Positions 10,516 through 20,712 of a stretch of DNA of 64,000 nt are shown here, piece after piece. A program made the position numbers and the translations under genes. The number at the start of each line of letters is the position of its first letter. Positions within the stretch are counted from its first letter, which is position 1. The DNA comes from Psococerastis gibbosa (lineage: Eukaryota > Arthropoda > Insecta > Psocodea > Psocidae): the NCBI GenBank assembly GCA_963971405.1, contig OZ020485.1, positions 37,219,921 to 37,283,920 on the forward strand. Direction: 5' to 3'. Below the pieces are notes generated by a model. It had not been told where the DNA came from and did not search any database. It saw only the letters and a list, made by a program, of their open reading frames with translations.

Positions 10516-11700
10516 AATTAATTTCCCGCAGGGGTGGTCCATGAGGCGACATTTCAAAGACTGGTGTTTGACCTACTAGCTTTGTTTAGCAAGAAATCCA
10601 CTATTTTGCGCCTATACATTTTTTTAAAAAAATGCCGGGGGAGACAACCGCTATTCCTTACTTTGGGGACATTTGATAATTGATACGTCTTGGCGTGGGT
10701 TGAAATACTAACGACTCCATTGAATAATGTCCGGTAGGCTTTCAACTTAGCTTCCGAGTGGGCGAGGTATTATTACGGAAGCTATCAATTAGCCAATAGG
10801 CGAGGTTCACATCTTCTTAGGAATACTACTAGTATATCCCATCTTCTTAGAAATACTATTCCCCCATCTTCCAAGGAATATCCACCTACTGCAACTGAAC
10901 ACTGAAGTGACAATAAGCAGGACCGTAGCCAGAAATGTTTTTTTTGGGGGGCATCTGACGTCACCAGAGTTGAGGTTTCCTCAATTTATTTAAAACGCCA
11001 TTCTAGTGAACGCTGCAAATATTTCAAGGGGGAGGGGGGTCCGGCTGGGTCCTTGACAATAAGACGAGGAAAGAGTTCATTGGGGTAGTTTGATTCTGGG
11101 AACAGCGTTTCCAATCATCGCTCGTAAAGTCTTGGTAAGACCTACTGCCCAGCACGACACCGCCATACGTTGGTAATTAAGGGTGCCTTCCACAATTCCT
11201 TACCTGTCCTATACTTTTCCAGCAATCATGTACACGTAGACGTATATTCTCCATGTAATCGTTAAAAGGATTAAAACTCGCTTCTGTCCTCAGGTTTCGC
11301 CATTTTCATATTTGAAAAGGGGGGTTGAGTTATACATGTGACAGGTCTCCTAACAAATGCAGCCTGATGGCAACTAGCTATTCTGCATGATTGATTCGCT
11401 CTTAGCCATTACTGTGAGAGAAGCTTTTAATTGATTGATTGATTTATAACTAGAATATAGTCCACGTACCCCGGTGACAAATAATGTTACTGTCACTGAA
11501 TGATTGGCACAGTTGTTCCGGGTTAATTTAGGATGCACATTAATGATATCAATATGCATGCAACTGAGGGGGTGCAATTAAACGTATTTTCTATCCATCT
11601 GCGTAACTATACTGTGAGTAACTTCATTTTGAATCATTTAAACGTAGCACGGGTCAGCGGGTTACTTACTGGATAGATATACCAGAGTATTGTATATCAT
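10516..11700. other. Unassigned, with a possible hAT-like end
   Basis: Near 10925-10945 the word GGACCGTAGCCAGAAATG resembles the hAT-type end at 37806 (GGCCGTAGCCAGG). I could not find a matching right end. The rest is unrecognised. G-runs occur at 10943-10958 and 11027-11040. Confidence 0.3.
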
Positions 11701-11708
11701 TGGACACC

Positions 11709-11760
11709 CCCAAGGGCGTAGCTAGGATTGGATCCAGGGGAGGGGGGGGGGGCAGGTCCA
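11709..11760 (+). mobile_element. Possible left end of a hAT-like element
   Basis: CAAGGGCGTAGCTAGGATTGG followed by a G-run looks like the GGC(C)GTAGCCAGG ends common in hAT-derived MITEs. No paired right end or target duplication was found, so this is a suggestion only. Confidence 0.3.
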
Positions 11761-11837
11761 TGCGAATGTTCCATGAAATCGATTTGTTTTCTCGGGTTTA
11801 GTTGAAATCTTTTGGAATATAATATAAAAATCGTATA

Positions 11838-11985
11838 CATTATATTGCAGTATTATATGGTGTATATAACACTGACATTAAATTAACTTTGGTTGAAGAG
11901 GTAACCTCCACGTAATAACTGAAATTAGTGGGTTCGAAACCCGCCAAGTGCAGTTTTTCTATATCCTAAAATTTCGGTTATTAAA
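11838..11985. mobile_element. Rearranged SINE-B copy
   Basis: The left half (about 11838-11930) is SINE-B in minus orientation. The right half (about 11930-11965) carries the SINE-B B-box region GTGGGTTCGAAACCCGCCAA in plus orientation. The two halves abut near 11930, so the copy contains an internal inversion or is two head-to-head fragments. Confidence 0.65.
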
Positions 11986-12209
11986 ATCTTATTCATAATT
12001 TTAATTCTCCACACTTTTCTGAATTGTGTAAATTAATCAATGAAACCCCGATTCAATCTAGTGTTTACTCTTAAAATCTTTAATCTAAATCGCAGGGGGG
12101 GGGGGGCACGCTGTCAGTTTGCTCATAAGAGATTGAAATGTTTCAGTCATTGCAGGCTCTGCTCTGAAGGCATTGCCACAACTTTCTGAACAAGCCTTTT
12201 GCCTTGTGC

Positions 12210-13730
12210 ATTTCTATCGACAATAGAACGTAACTAGTAACCATGTTAATGAGCAAATATTTTTAAGTAGCCTACAGGTTATTGAATAGGTACTGTTCGC
12301 CCAGAAAAGTTTGCAAATGCACAATAGATTTTCTCTCAATGCCTTCCCAAGTCCCGCCTCTCCATGCAAAAATCCTATATGCTGCATTTTCAAATCAGAT
12401 AGAACTACTTTGCATGTGTTTGTATACACAAAAATTATAGGGGTTCCATTCCAAATTTAATGCATTAAGGTCACAAGTGGACATTGCTTATTTATTTAGC
12501 TAAAATGTCAAAATTAAAATTAAAATTTTCTGAATGTTAGTTAATTGTCTTCAACTACTGTAACACCGTTAGCAGAACGGTTTTAGGGTCATCATAGAAC
12601 AAAATCAAAGCAATATTTATTGTTAAAAATATTATTAGTGGGTTTCTTGAATTTGAGAAATTTATAAAATTTTCTTCTCACTATACCGTACTGAATTATA
12701 AAATGGATCAACTTGAAAGTAGACAGTTAACTTCGACGTTAAGAGCATTCAGACCACAGAAAAGAGTGGGAAGTCCTACCAAAGGAAGCAGGTCTAGTAA
12801 GAGTAAGAGGAAGATGGAAGCAGTGAAACTGAAGCAACATTTCCGCATAAGCCGTTTGGTAATTAAGGCAGGCAAATTCACTTGCAGGCCCGAATCATGA
12901 TCTTAAACCTTTGCGAACTATTTAAGGAAGAGGGATGATGTTGGAAGTTATATCAGTGATTTATTGCCAGATATGGTTCAATTCTGACATAACAGAGTCA
13001 AGGAGTCCGTCGAGGTATAAAATCAACAGAAATATAAAGGAAAAAAGAAATAGAAAATACTACGCGATCTTGACGAATGTGATGAAAGTATGATAAAGAT
13101 ATTATGTATATTCATCCTAGAATGATTGCTAACTGTTAAGCTTGGACACCCTACGACAAGAAATATTAGAGCTTGATGGTCGTTACCAAATGCCCACGCA
13201 GAGCGTATTTATCACTATAGACGTCATCACTTCAGTTAAATTAACAATCTGTACTCTGTAGTTACCATATATGAAAAGTAGTTCCGAGAGAAATGAGTTT
13301 CAATTTGCTAGAATTAGTATTCGGTATTAACATTCGGCAAATTTTAATTTTAATTTTGACATTGGAGCAGTAAATTCGTAGAAAGTGCAACAGATCGACA
13401 ATTTTAGCTAAATAAATAAGCAATGTCCACTTGTGACCTTAATGCATTTAATTTGGAATGGAAGTCCGTTAAGTTTTATGTATACAAACACATTCAAAGT
13501 AGTTCTATCTGATTTGAAAATGCAGTATAGGAAATTTGCATGGGGGGGAGGGGGCGGTACTTGGGAAGGCATTACGGGAATGTCTATTGTGCATATGCAA
13601 ACTTTTCTGGGCGAACAGTATACCAGATTTAGTGCAAGTTGCAGGATTATAAAACAAAGCACCCTTATTAATATTTGGAGGTACCTACTTAACATGGTCA
13701 GTAGGGTACATAAGCTAAAATACTTAAATA
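12210..13730. mobile_element. Element with long inverted-repeat arms, unclassified
   Basis: About 12240-12535 is repeated in inverted orientation at about 13325-13625. Shared words are GTTCGCCCAGAAAAGTTTGC, ATTTTCAAATCAGATAGAAC, ATGCATTAAGGTCACAAGTG and GACATTGCTTATTTATTTAG. The arms are about 300 bp with moderate divergence; the right arm has an extra block near 13370-13400. The interior (about 12540-13320) holds only a 65-residue plus-strand ORF (12703-12900), basic and Ser/Lys-rich, with no recognisable domain. A foldback-like transposon or an inverted duplication are both possible. Confidence 0.65.
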
Positions 13731-14682
13731 ACATTTCAAAAGTTCATGTATTTAATTGCAATTCATATAATTCTGTATGTATACATGTTCTACCTAACTA
13801 AAATTCATATTATATCATATTATATCTATTCATCCAAGACGGGTAGATCGATCGTAATTTGATCTGTATAGAAAATCTTAAACCAGATTAAGGACGCTAA
13901 GGCAATTAGAAGAAAATGCAGAATATCAGGAATGGAAGTAAATTTAACTTGTCGTAATATGCTCTCATTTTACACAATTAAAACTTTTAACTAGCCCCAA
14001 TAAATGCTCCCAAAGAAAGGAACCACAATTAATTTTTGTACTTGAGTCTTGAAATAAAAAGTTTGTGTGGTATTAGTAACTTACTTACGTTTCAGGTTTT
14101 AAATGCTGACGAATGGGCATACAGCTCTGGCCATTTAATTCATTGCCTTATAATTTAGGAGTTGTGAAAGCGGTCCAATTAATATTAGTTACTAATTTTT
14201 TGTGCCACAGCAATCTTATGGACATTTCTGTCCTGAGCAAAGACTCAAATATTTAAATAAATAAATAAATAAAAATGGCGTGACATTACGCATTATATAT
14301 TAAAAAAACGGCGAACAGGAGGGATGTTTTTAAATATTGGTGCGAAATAGTTGGGTCTGGGGGTCTCCCCCAGGCGAAAATTTACTAATTAATAGTGATT
14401 TTCTTGATACACAACGTTAGCCCAAGCACAAGGTGCGAGCTCGAAGCGGTCACCTCATTCGCTTAATGACCGCCTCTGGTGTTTAATAACCACTCAACCC
14501 AATGAATATCCTATTCTAATTTCTATTCTATGAATGAAAATTCAGTTTCAACACATTTTTTTCATATCTGGTTTAAATGCAATTTTTTTTTCGAGAAGCA
14601 AATTACATATATTAATAAGTAGCCAATTTAAGTTGAGGTCAGTCATCAATGTAATTATGTAATTACTGCAACTAGGCCTAGT
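13731..14682. other. No recognisable feature
   Basis: AT-rich, with no repeat or ORF that I can support. Confidence 0.35.
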
Positions 14683-15130
14683 AACTATTGTAGTTGTTAT
14701 TAATGTAAACCAAACTAAAGTCGTTTGCCCCTTGATAGTTTGGCTCTGGGGGCAAAAAAATATGAAGACTCAAATTCCATGAATAATTACTAAAAAATAA
14801 TTTTTCTTTCTTTCCAACGATGCTATCTAACTTCAGGTATGTTTTAGTTGTTAATTAGACTAATAAAACGAATTTCTTTCCCAAATAATGTTTTGGTTTT
14901 GAATAAAAAATATTGTTTTGAAAAAATTATGGAAAATTCATGTTCCAATATACAGTACAATATTTTAAACCCTGCCATTACCGTATTACTGTGTTGTGCA
15001 ATAATATATCAGTCAGGCCGTTCCACCGTCCCATCTATCGATTCAGTGCTTTGGGATGGGAAAAGTTGAGGCAACCGAAATTTAACCATAAGACAATGGC
15101 TTACTTTGGAACTACTTCCATTATCTAACT
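14683..15130 (+). repeat. Family R, old partial copy
   Basis: Matches the middle and 3' part of family R: GCCCCTTGATAGTTTGGCTC, CTAAAAAATAATTTTTC, CTTCAGGTATGTTTTAG, then CCTGCCATTACCGTATTACTG, and the CATC.ATCGATTCAGTGCTTTG segment. Many indels, and the 5' half is missing. The ORFs drawn over it have no recognisable domain. Confidence 0.75.
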
Positions 15131-15229
15131 CGGTACCTATACTAATTCATAACTAAGTAGAAAATTATGTGCTGGTTCACTCGAAATTACCTAGAAATCA
15201 CCTAGAAATTTCTTAAAAAGAAGAACCGG

Positions 15230-15795
15230 TGTTATCTTGGTAACAAAACAAAAATTGAAATGCGTTCTGATTCTTGATAGGTACATGCGAGCCCCCCTGT
15301 GTGCATATACACCCAAATGAATGAAAGCACCGAAATGGGTGATAAATGTATTTGCAGAGGGGCGACTGCCCATACATCCCAAGACTCAAAGTGAATAGCA
15401 AAAGAACCGATGTTCTTTTATCTTGGTAACAAAACGAAAATTGAAATGCGTTCTGATACTGCTCTTCTTGATAAGTATATGCGAGCCCCCTGTATGCATA
15501 TACACCCAAATGAATGAAAGCACCGAAATGGGTGATAAAGGTATTTGCAGAGGGGCGACTGCCCAAACATCCCAAGACTCAAAGTGAATAGCAAAAGAAC
15601 CGATGTTCTTTTATCTTGGTAACAAAACAAAAATTTAAAGGTGTTCTGATACTGCTCTTCTTGATAGGTACATGTGAGTCGAGCCCCTGTGTGCATATAC
15701 ACCAAAATGAATGGAAGCACCGAAATGGGTGATAAAGGTATTTGCAGAGGGGCGACTGCCCAAATATCTGAAGACTCAAGGTGAATAGCAAATTA
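15230..15795. repeat. Tandem repeat, three units of about 190 bp
   Basis: TTGGTAACAAAAC recurs at 15237, 15423 and 15616 (spacings 186 and 193). Each unit also holds GTGCATATACACCCAAATGA, CACCGAAATGGGTGATAAA and GCAGAGGGGCGACTGCCC. The minus-strand ORFs of 63-120 residues are repeated versions of the same translated unit. One spacing is not a multiple of three, so a coding role is unlikely. Confidence 0.9.
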
Positions 15796-16245
15796 ATTAG
15801 GCACCCATCCAGTTGGATCATCCTCATGATCAATGCAGCCATTATCATTACAGGGCAGTTATCAGCTCAGGTGGCTCCTTCAATTAAGTTAACGCTAAGC
15901 TCTTATTACCGCGAGATGTCTCTGCCAAATGACCGGTTAAATCGGAGCAGAGGAATATTAACTCTATGCAATACAGCGATAGTTTTCAAATCTGCTATCT
16001 CTCCCAAACCTCTTGAGGGCTTGGATTCTCTCGAAAATAACCCTTATTTTCCTCGTTTCCGGTCTGTTGCTCCGCTTATTGCGCAACTTTATCCGTCTAG
16101 ATCAGTTTGTTTTAGTTTTGTATATGTCCGAAACTCAGACCTTTATCTCCATAGTAGGTGTGTGTTATTAAAAGTTTTAGAACATTCAAATGCAAAAAAG
16201 GATTTTAGAAAACTTGGGGTACATAACATGTCTTATGATTTCTAA
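15781..16245 (+). CDS. Unrecognised 154-residue ORF, low support
   Basis: The longest plus-strand ORF outside the LINEs. It has a hydrophobic stretch near residues 13-33 (WIILMINAAIIITGQL) that could read as a membrane segment. The rest is Ser/Leu-rich with no motif I recognise. It starts inside the last unit of the 190-bp tandem repeat and stops just before a MITE. No splice, promoter or homologous copy was seen here. Chance is the simplest explanation; a homology search would settle it. Confidence 0.12.
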   Translation: MNSKLIRHPSSWIILMINAAIIITGQLSAQVAPSIKLTLSSYYREMSLPNDRLNRSRGILTLCNTAIVFKSAISPKPLEGLDSLENNPYFPRFRSVAPLIAQLYPSRSVCFSFVYVRNSDLYLHSRCVLLKVLEHSNAKKDFRKLGVHNMSYDF

Positions 16246-16273
16246 AGTCTCCTGATAATTCTTGCCCTACCTG

Positions 16274-17036
16274 CAGGCTGATCATGGCGATTTTAATCCC
16301 GGGGGTAATATAATACCATGTCACGTGATGATATTAATTCAATTGTTTAAAATAAATGAACTGCAAATTTCCATAGAAATACATTAACTGGAGTGGCGGG
16401 AGCCATAATGTGCCTTACGAGACACCCGTTAACCATAATCCAACTATCAGAGATAAGTACCAACGCAAAAAATATCGAAGTCTTACACATTGCAGCATAG
16501 CAGAACGGATACCTGGACCCGGTCAAAAACTCTGTACATAGCTTGTGCAGGCTACACTTATCACTGGGTTTCCCCGCCAAATTGCGTACTTATCATGTGC
16601 AGGCTACACTAGCAGCCATATTGATAACGGTCTCCAGCCCCGGGATGCAAATTTCAGAAATTTCTAATTTTTGATGTTGGTAATCGTCGCAAGAGTGCTA
16701 AGCGCGGAAAATTCAAATTTTATTTTTTAAATAATTGAATGATCCTTGGCTATATTTTCTACATTTTTTCTGCCTTAGATATAAGCAAATTATTTATAAT
16801 CTTTAATATATTAATTCAAAATTAAAACTTGTTCATTTCTAGGGCGATATGTCTTTATATTTGCTACGGCAGCGTCGCGTCATTTCAGATCTTCAGTATT
16901 GCCAACATCACAATTTAAAAAATTCTGAAATTTTCTGTTCATTTATTTTAAACAATTAAATTAACACCATCATGTCACATGGTATTATATTACCCCCGGT
17001 ATTATAATAAACCACATCGCCATGATCAAGCTGCTG
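16274..17036. mobile_element. Large palindromic family M element (copy 4)
   Basis: Ends are CAGGCTGATCATGGCGATTT and CGCCATGATCAAGCTGCTG. The inverted repeat continues inward through GGTAATATAATACCATGT and its complement, then TTAATTCAATTGTTTAAAATAAATGAAC and its complement (16335-16362 / 16932-16960). At 763 bp it is much longer than the roughly 170-bp copies. The middle holds a second partial palindrome (CAGAAATTTCTAATTTTTGA / AATTTAAAAAATTCTGAAAT). No transposase frame was found. Confidence 0.75.
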
Positions 17037-17064
17037 GAGGAGTGAAATTCAGTTATTTTCCTCG

Positions 17065-17290
17065 ACAACAATAAATAAATAAATAAATAAGGACTCTTTA
17101 TTGTTTCTATTACTAAGCCAACCTAGCGGAGTTAGGGCTATAAAGCCCTCTCTTACACTCAAATAGGATGGCCCGGGACCGCCTGCTTTACATGTCCTCC
17201 AAAGAATGGCCAGAAAATGTAGCCAGTGTGGGACTCGAACCAACAATCTTTCGGGTGAAAGTCAGAGTACGTACCACTACGCTACATGTC
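17065..17290 (-). mobile_element. SINE-A copy with duplicated 5' end
   Basis: Minus-strand SINE-A, well preserved, with (AAAT)n at its 3' end (17070-17089). The 5' tip TACCACTACGCTACATGTC is repeated immediately (17274-17289 and 17294-17311) with one mismatch, as if the head was duplicated at insertion. Confidence 0.85.
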
Positions 17291-17635
17291 ATACTACCAC
17301 TACGCTACAGGTCTTACAATAGGCTATAACTCAAACTTACAGTATAAATGTGCTGTACTATTATACTGTATACTTAGGCTCGAGAAGCATAGTTATGAAA
17401 CTTATGTATCGTACCTAATATTATCACAACTTTAAATCAACTAATTGGCATTTTGCGGGAAAGACACGGTACTCCAGTCAAGCCTAAATTCAAGGGCTTT
17501 GGGAACTAACAATAATTTTAAATAATTGAGTAGTGTAGAAGCAAGCCGGGCCAAGTTATTTGCAGTTAATTTTTGAGGAGAGCCAAAAAACTATAGCTAA
17601 TTGCACTGTAATTGCTTCTAAACGAAATCTTTGAA

Positions 17636-17750
17636 CTAACTTTGGTTGAAGAGCTAATCTCCTCGGTATAAACGAAATGAGGTGATTTAGAAAAAAACGG
17701 AACTTTCGGTATTCGAACTCACTATCCCGCGGTTAAGACAATGTCTGTAG
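17636..17750 (-). mobile_element. SINE-B copy, partial
   Basis: Minus strand: ends CAACCAAAGTTAG, then the body GAGGAGATTAGCTCT, and a decayed B-box (GAGTTCGAATACC). The anticodon-arm region is largely degraded. Confidence 0.7.
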
Positions 17751-17849
17751 ATAGGCCTAGATCAACCCTCTGCTTCCAAGGGGAGGGGGATGCCGATCGC
17801 CTATTCAGCTGCACTGGCATTCAGGTGGAAAACTGAACTGAGACACAGG

Positions 17850-17938
17850 AGGGGTGCGATGCGGCACGGTGTCAAATGGCCTACCAGCCAAGGCTGAAGC
17901 AGAAGAAGCAGAAGAATAAGAAGAAGAAGAAGAAGACT
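17850..17938 (+). repeat. GAA-rich tail, possible LINE 3' end
   Basis: ACCAGCCAAGGCTGAAGCAG followed by an imperfect (GAA)n run (17898-17937). Similar in arrangement to the ACCAGCCAG.C...GAAGAAGAAG ends at 38.27 kb and 50.04 kb. Only the tail is recognisable. Confidence 0.4.
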
Positions 17939-18388
17939 TACTATAAGTTATGGTAACTTCCTTTTTATGGCTAACTTGCTTTCTTGTAATATATGCATCG
18001 CGTATATAGGAGTAGGTCGTGAGTTCAAATCCCGCCAAGGCCAGTTTTGTCTAAATCCTCTAATTTCGACAATGGGTACTTTTGAGTGAGCTATATAACT
18101 AACTCTATCAACGACAGAACAAAAAATAAAGCTGGGCTTAGGTGTTTGAAATTAAAAAAGTTGGGCTCGAGTTGGATAGTATAGGAATTGGGCTGATGAT
18201 AACAAAACTTTTTGAGAGCAATCTCGATGGGAAGGAAAAAATAAAGTAGATCTCTTCACCGCCTTTGGTCTCAGATCCTCAGGAGATTTTCCAGACAAGA
18301 AACAAAATGTGGGCAGACTTGATTACTTACTATAAGTTATGGTAATTTGCTTTTTATGACTAACTTGCTTTCCTGTAAGATATACATC
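17938..18388. repeat. Direct repeat pair of about 63 bp, 388 bp apart
   Basis: 17938-18000 and 18326-18388 share ACTTACTATAAGTTATGGTAA, CTTTTTATG.CTAACTTGCTT and ATATATGCATCG-like ends, with about six mismatches. Too long for an ordinary target duplication. Either a segmental tandem duplication or terminal direct repeats of an unknown element. Confidence 0.75.
18005..18070 (+). mobile_element. SINE-B fragment (B-box and body)
   Basis: GTCGTGAGTTCAAATCCCGC followed by CAAGGCCAGTTTTGTCTAAATCCTCTAATTTCGAC matches SINE-B from its B-box onward. It lies between two direct repeats of about 63 bp (17938-18000 and 18326-18388). Confidence 0.65.
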
Positions 18389-18605
18389 GTTGTTTTCCTA
18401 TGGGAAAACTTTAGTTAATTAGGAAAATGTTGGCCCATGATCTCGAGTGCTAATTAGCTCCAAGCTTGGGAAATATTATGCACTCGTGTTTTCGCAACGT
18501 ATAAAGGCACCACAGCATCATAAATTGCAAATATTTGGTTTTCAAAGCTGTCTTTCATCAATATTTAAAAACCGAGAAATTTTCAGTAAATACTATAGTT
18601 TATAG

Positions 18606-18922
18606 CAGTGGTTCTCAAACTGTGGGCCACAGCGCCCTGTCAGGGTGGCCAAGAGACTTCGGGAGGAAAAATTTATAAATTTCAAGACAGTGTGGCCGAT
18701 GACATTCCAACATTGGTAGCTAAGGCTCTGAAAGGTCCTTAGATTAAAATCGAAGGGCCGAAACAAACTAAAAGACCTCGACGAGGAGCTGAGAGTGGTT
18801 CTTTCGCAAAATATTCGTCCGAACATCAAATTTTTTTTTTTCCTTGTAAGCTGGCTAGAGGGCCACGGACAAATTGGTTTCTTTATGTGTGAGCCACGGT
18901 CATAAAAGTTTGAGAACCACTG
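18606..18922. mobile_element. Non-autonomous hAT element (CAGTGGTTCTCAAAC ends)
   Basis: The terminal inverted repeat CAGTGGTTCTCAAACTGTGG on the left pairs with AAGTTTGAGAACCACTG on the right. The 8-bp flanks GTTTATAG (18598-18605) and GTCTATAG (18923-18930) match at 7 of 8 bases, the hAT target-duplication size. These ends are a well-known hAT (Charlie-type) signature. The 317 bp hold no intact transposase; minus-strand ORF 18593-19126 crosses its boundary and is spurious. Confidence 0.92.
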
Positions 18923-19164
18923 GTCTATAGGCCTAGATTCTAGGTATGTTTTTTTACTGATTAATGGAAAATATTCTTCAGAAGAATCTTCTTTGGAAAA
19001 AGCTTCACAGTTGTTCCTGAAGATATTAAAATAATGACTGATTACAATAATAAACATCATATTCCAATACCTATATATTCTACTGATGTAGCCAATCAAA
19101 GTCCTTAAGATTGGTAATAGATTCATATCTCAGACTCGTATATCACGTACCTGTTCTTATTTAT

Positions 19165-19290
19165 AAGTCATGCTTTCACCTGTTTCATTACGTCAATGGT
19201 AAGCTTGCCTCATCTTGTCCATTGTCACTTGTAGCCGGTATAGGTTGACATCGAGGACGTATACCAGTTTTCCAATGGCCAAAAATTCAT
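19165..19290 (-). repeat. Dispersed repeat, family X
   Basis: Inverse match to 6640-6775, directly adjacent to the family R copy that follows. Confidence 0.6.
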
Positions 19291-19292
19291 AC

Positions 19293-20180
19293 GGAAACAA
19301 TACAAAGAACCGGTCCGAATTTACTCGAACATGCTTTTCATTTTATCAATTAGTAGATGGAGAAAATGATGAGTTCTTACATGGTAAATAATATTCCTAT
19401 GGTTAAATTTCGGATATGTGGGGGGAGGGGGGGGGGGTGTCCACCTGACGTCACTGGAGGTGAGGTGAATTCAAGATAGGTTAGACCAACACATTACCAC
19501 ACAGTAATAATGGCAGGCACGCAATGCATTTGAGCGTGAATTTTCTATCATTTTTCCAAAAAACATTTTTGCACAAAACCAAATAGTTTTTTTTGGAATG
19601 CAACCTGTCCGGTTTCGTTATTCCATTCAACACCTAAAACATGTCTGAAGGTAGACATCATCGATAGAAAGGTTCCACAGAAATATTATTATTTATTCAT
19701 TTTTCATTCAAATTTAGTTAATTTTATTTTTTTGCCCCCAGAAGCAAACTATCAAGGGGCAAGCGACCTCCCGAATTTTATTACAGTAATGACGACTACA
19801 ATATTGCGTGTGAATTTAATAGAAATCGTTTTTGAGAAATAGTTTTTTGCGTTTTTGGGGGGTTTTTTGAGAATAAAACCCCCTTTAATTGAGTTAGCAC
19901 AACAAAAAAAAATCCGAGGTATGATTTTTGTGAACCTACATGCAAAATTTCATCAAAATCGACCGATTTGTTTGCCCGGAAACCGATGTACAGACAGAGC
20001 GACAGACAGACAGACAGAGCGACAGACAGAGCGACCGAACGACAGGCAGACATTTCGTAAAAAACACTTTTTTGGGTTACTGGGACCTCGAAACGTGTAA
20101 ATCCGTTGAAATCTCGGAATCGAAAATTTCGACCATCACAAAGCTTTCCTTATACTACGTATAAATTGGAAAGCAATAAG
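19293..20180 (-). repeat. Family R copy a (minus orientation)
   Basis: In minus orientation the element starts near 20180 with TTGCTTTCCAATTTATACG and ends near 19296 with GAC CGGTTC. It carries, in order: GAGATTTCAACGGATTTACA, a (GTCT)n tract, a CGGGCAAAC segment, GCCCCTTGATAGTTTGC, a C-run (G-run on plus, 19422-19437), and TACTCGAACATGC inverted. See findings for the open frame near its (GTCT)n end. Confidence 0.85.
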
Positions 20181-20283
20181 ATAATTTTATAATGGAAAGT
20201 ATATGTACTATTGAAAATTGTTTTTTGTACATTTTTAACCCAAGAATAAGTTAATACTAAACGGCATAGAAGGTCCTCAGCTG
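20180..20283. mobile_element. Family M MITE, partial (copy 5)
   Basis: ATTTTATAATGGAAAGT, a TTGAAAATTGTTTTTTGTACA arm and GTTAATACTAAACGGCATAG match the right two-thirds of family M. The left end is replaced by the end of family R copy a. Confidence 0.6.
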
Positions 20284-20712
20284 CAGCCCAGCGTAAGATT
20301 ACAATGTCTCACATAACGTATATATTATTAATTAATACAGATTAATATATAAAAAAGAAAACTATAGAGCAATAATACTATAGAATTAATGCAGTAAAAT
20401 CATATAATATACTGTGCATATTTATCATATAAACGTATATATGATTATCAATTATGCAGATTTGCGAATTTTCCCACCCTTAGGTCATATTTTAAACTTT
20501 TTACTAAATCACAATCACGTTTCCCTTGTATCGTACATGGGACTGCAGCGACTTTTGTTTTATTCATTGCACGTATTTCAAACTCTTCGAGTCCTGGACA
20601 AAAATCTGCTGGGTCATAATTTTAAATTTATCAGTACAGTAGTGTTGTAAATTGTGAAATAGTAGTTTATTTTGAATAATGCTCCCTCTCTTTTATTTGT
20701 TCATCTATTTTT
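20284..20712. other. AT-rich spacer
   Basis: TA-rich, no supported feature. A 78-residue ORF at 20414-20650 has no recognisable domain. Confidence 0.4.

Noticed and set aside
15191..15848. Several Cys/Phe-rich minus-strand ORFs (63-120 residues) as a repeat protein
   Set aside because: They are translations of a non-coding 190-bp tandem repeat; one spacing is not a multiple of three.
18593..19126. 177-residue minus-strand ORF as a gene
   Set aside because: It spans the boundary of the hAT element and has no domain; no recognisable transposase motif.
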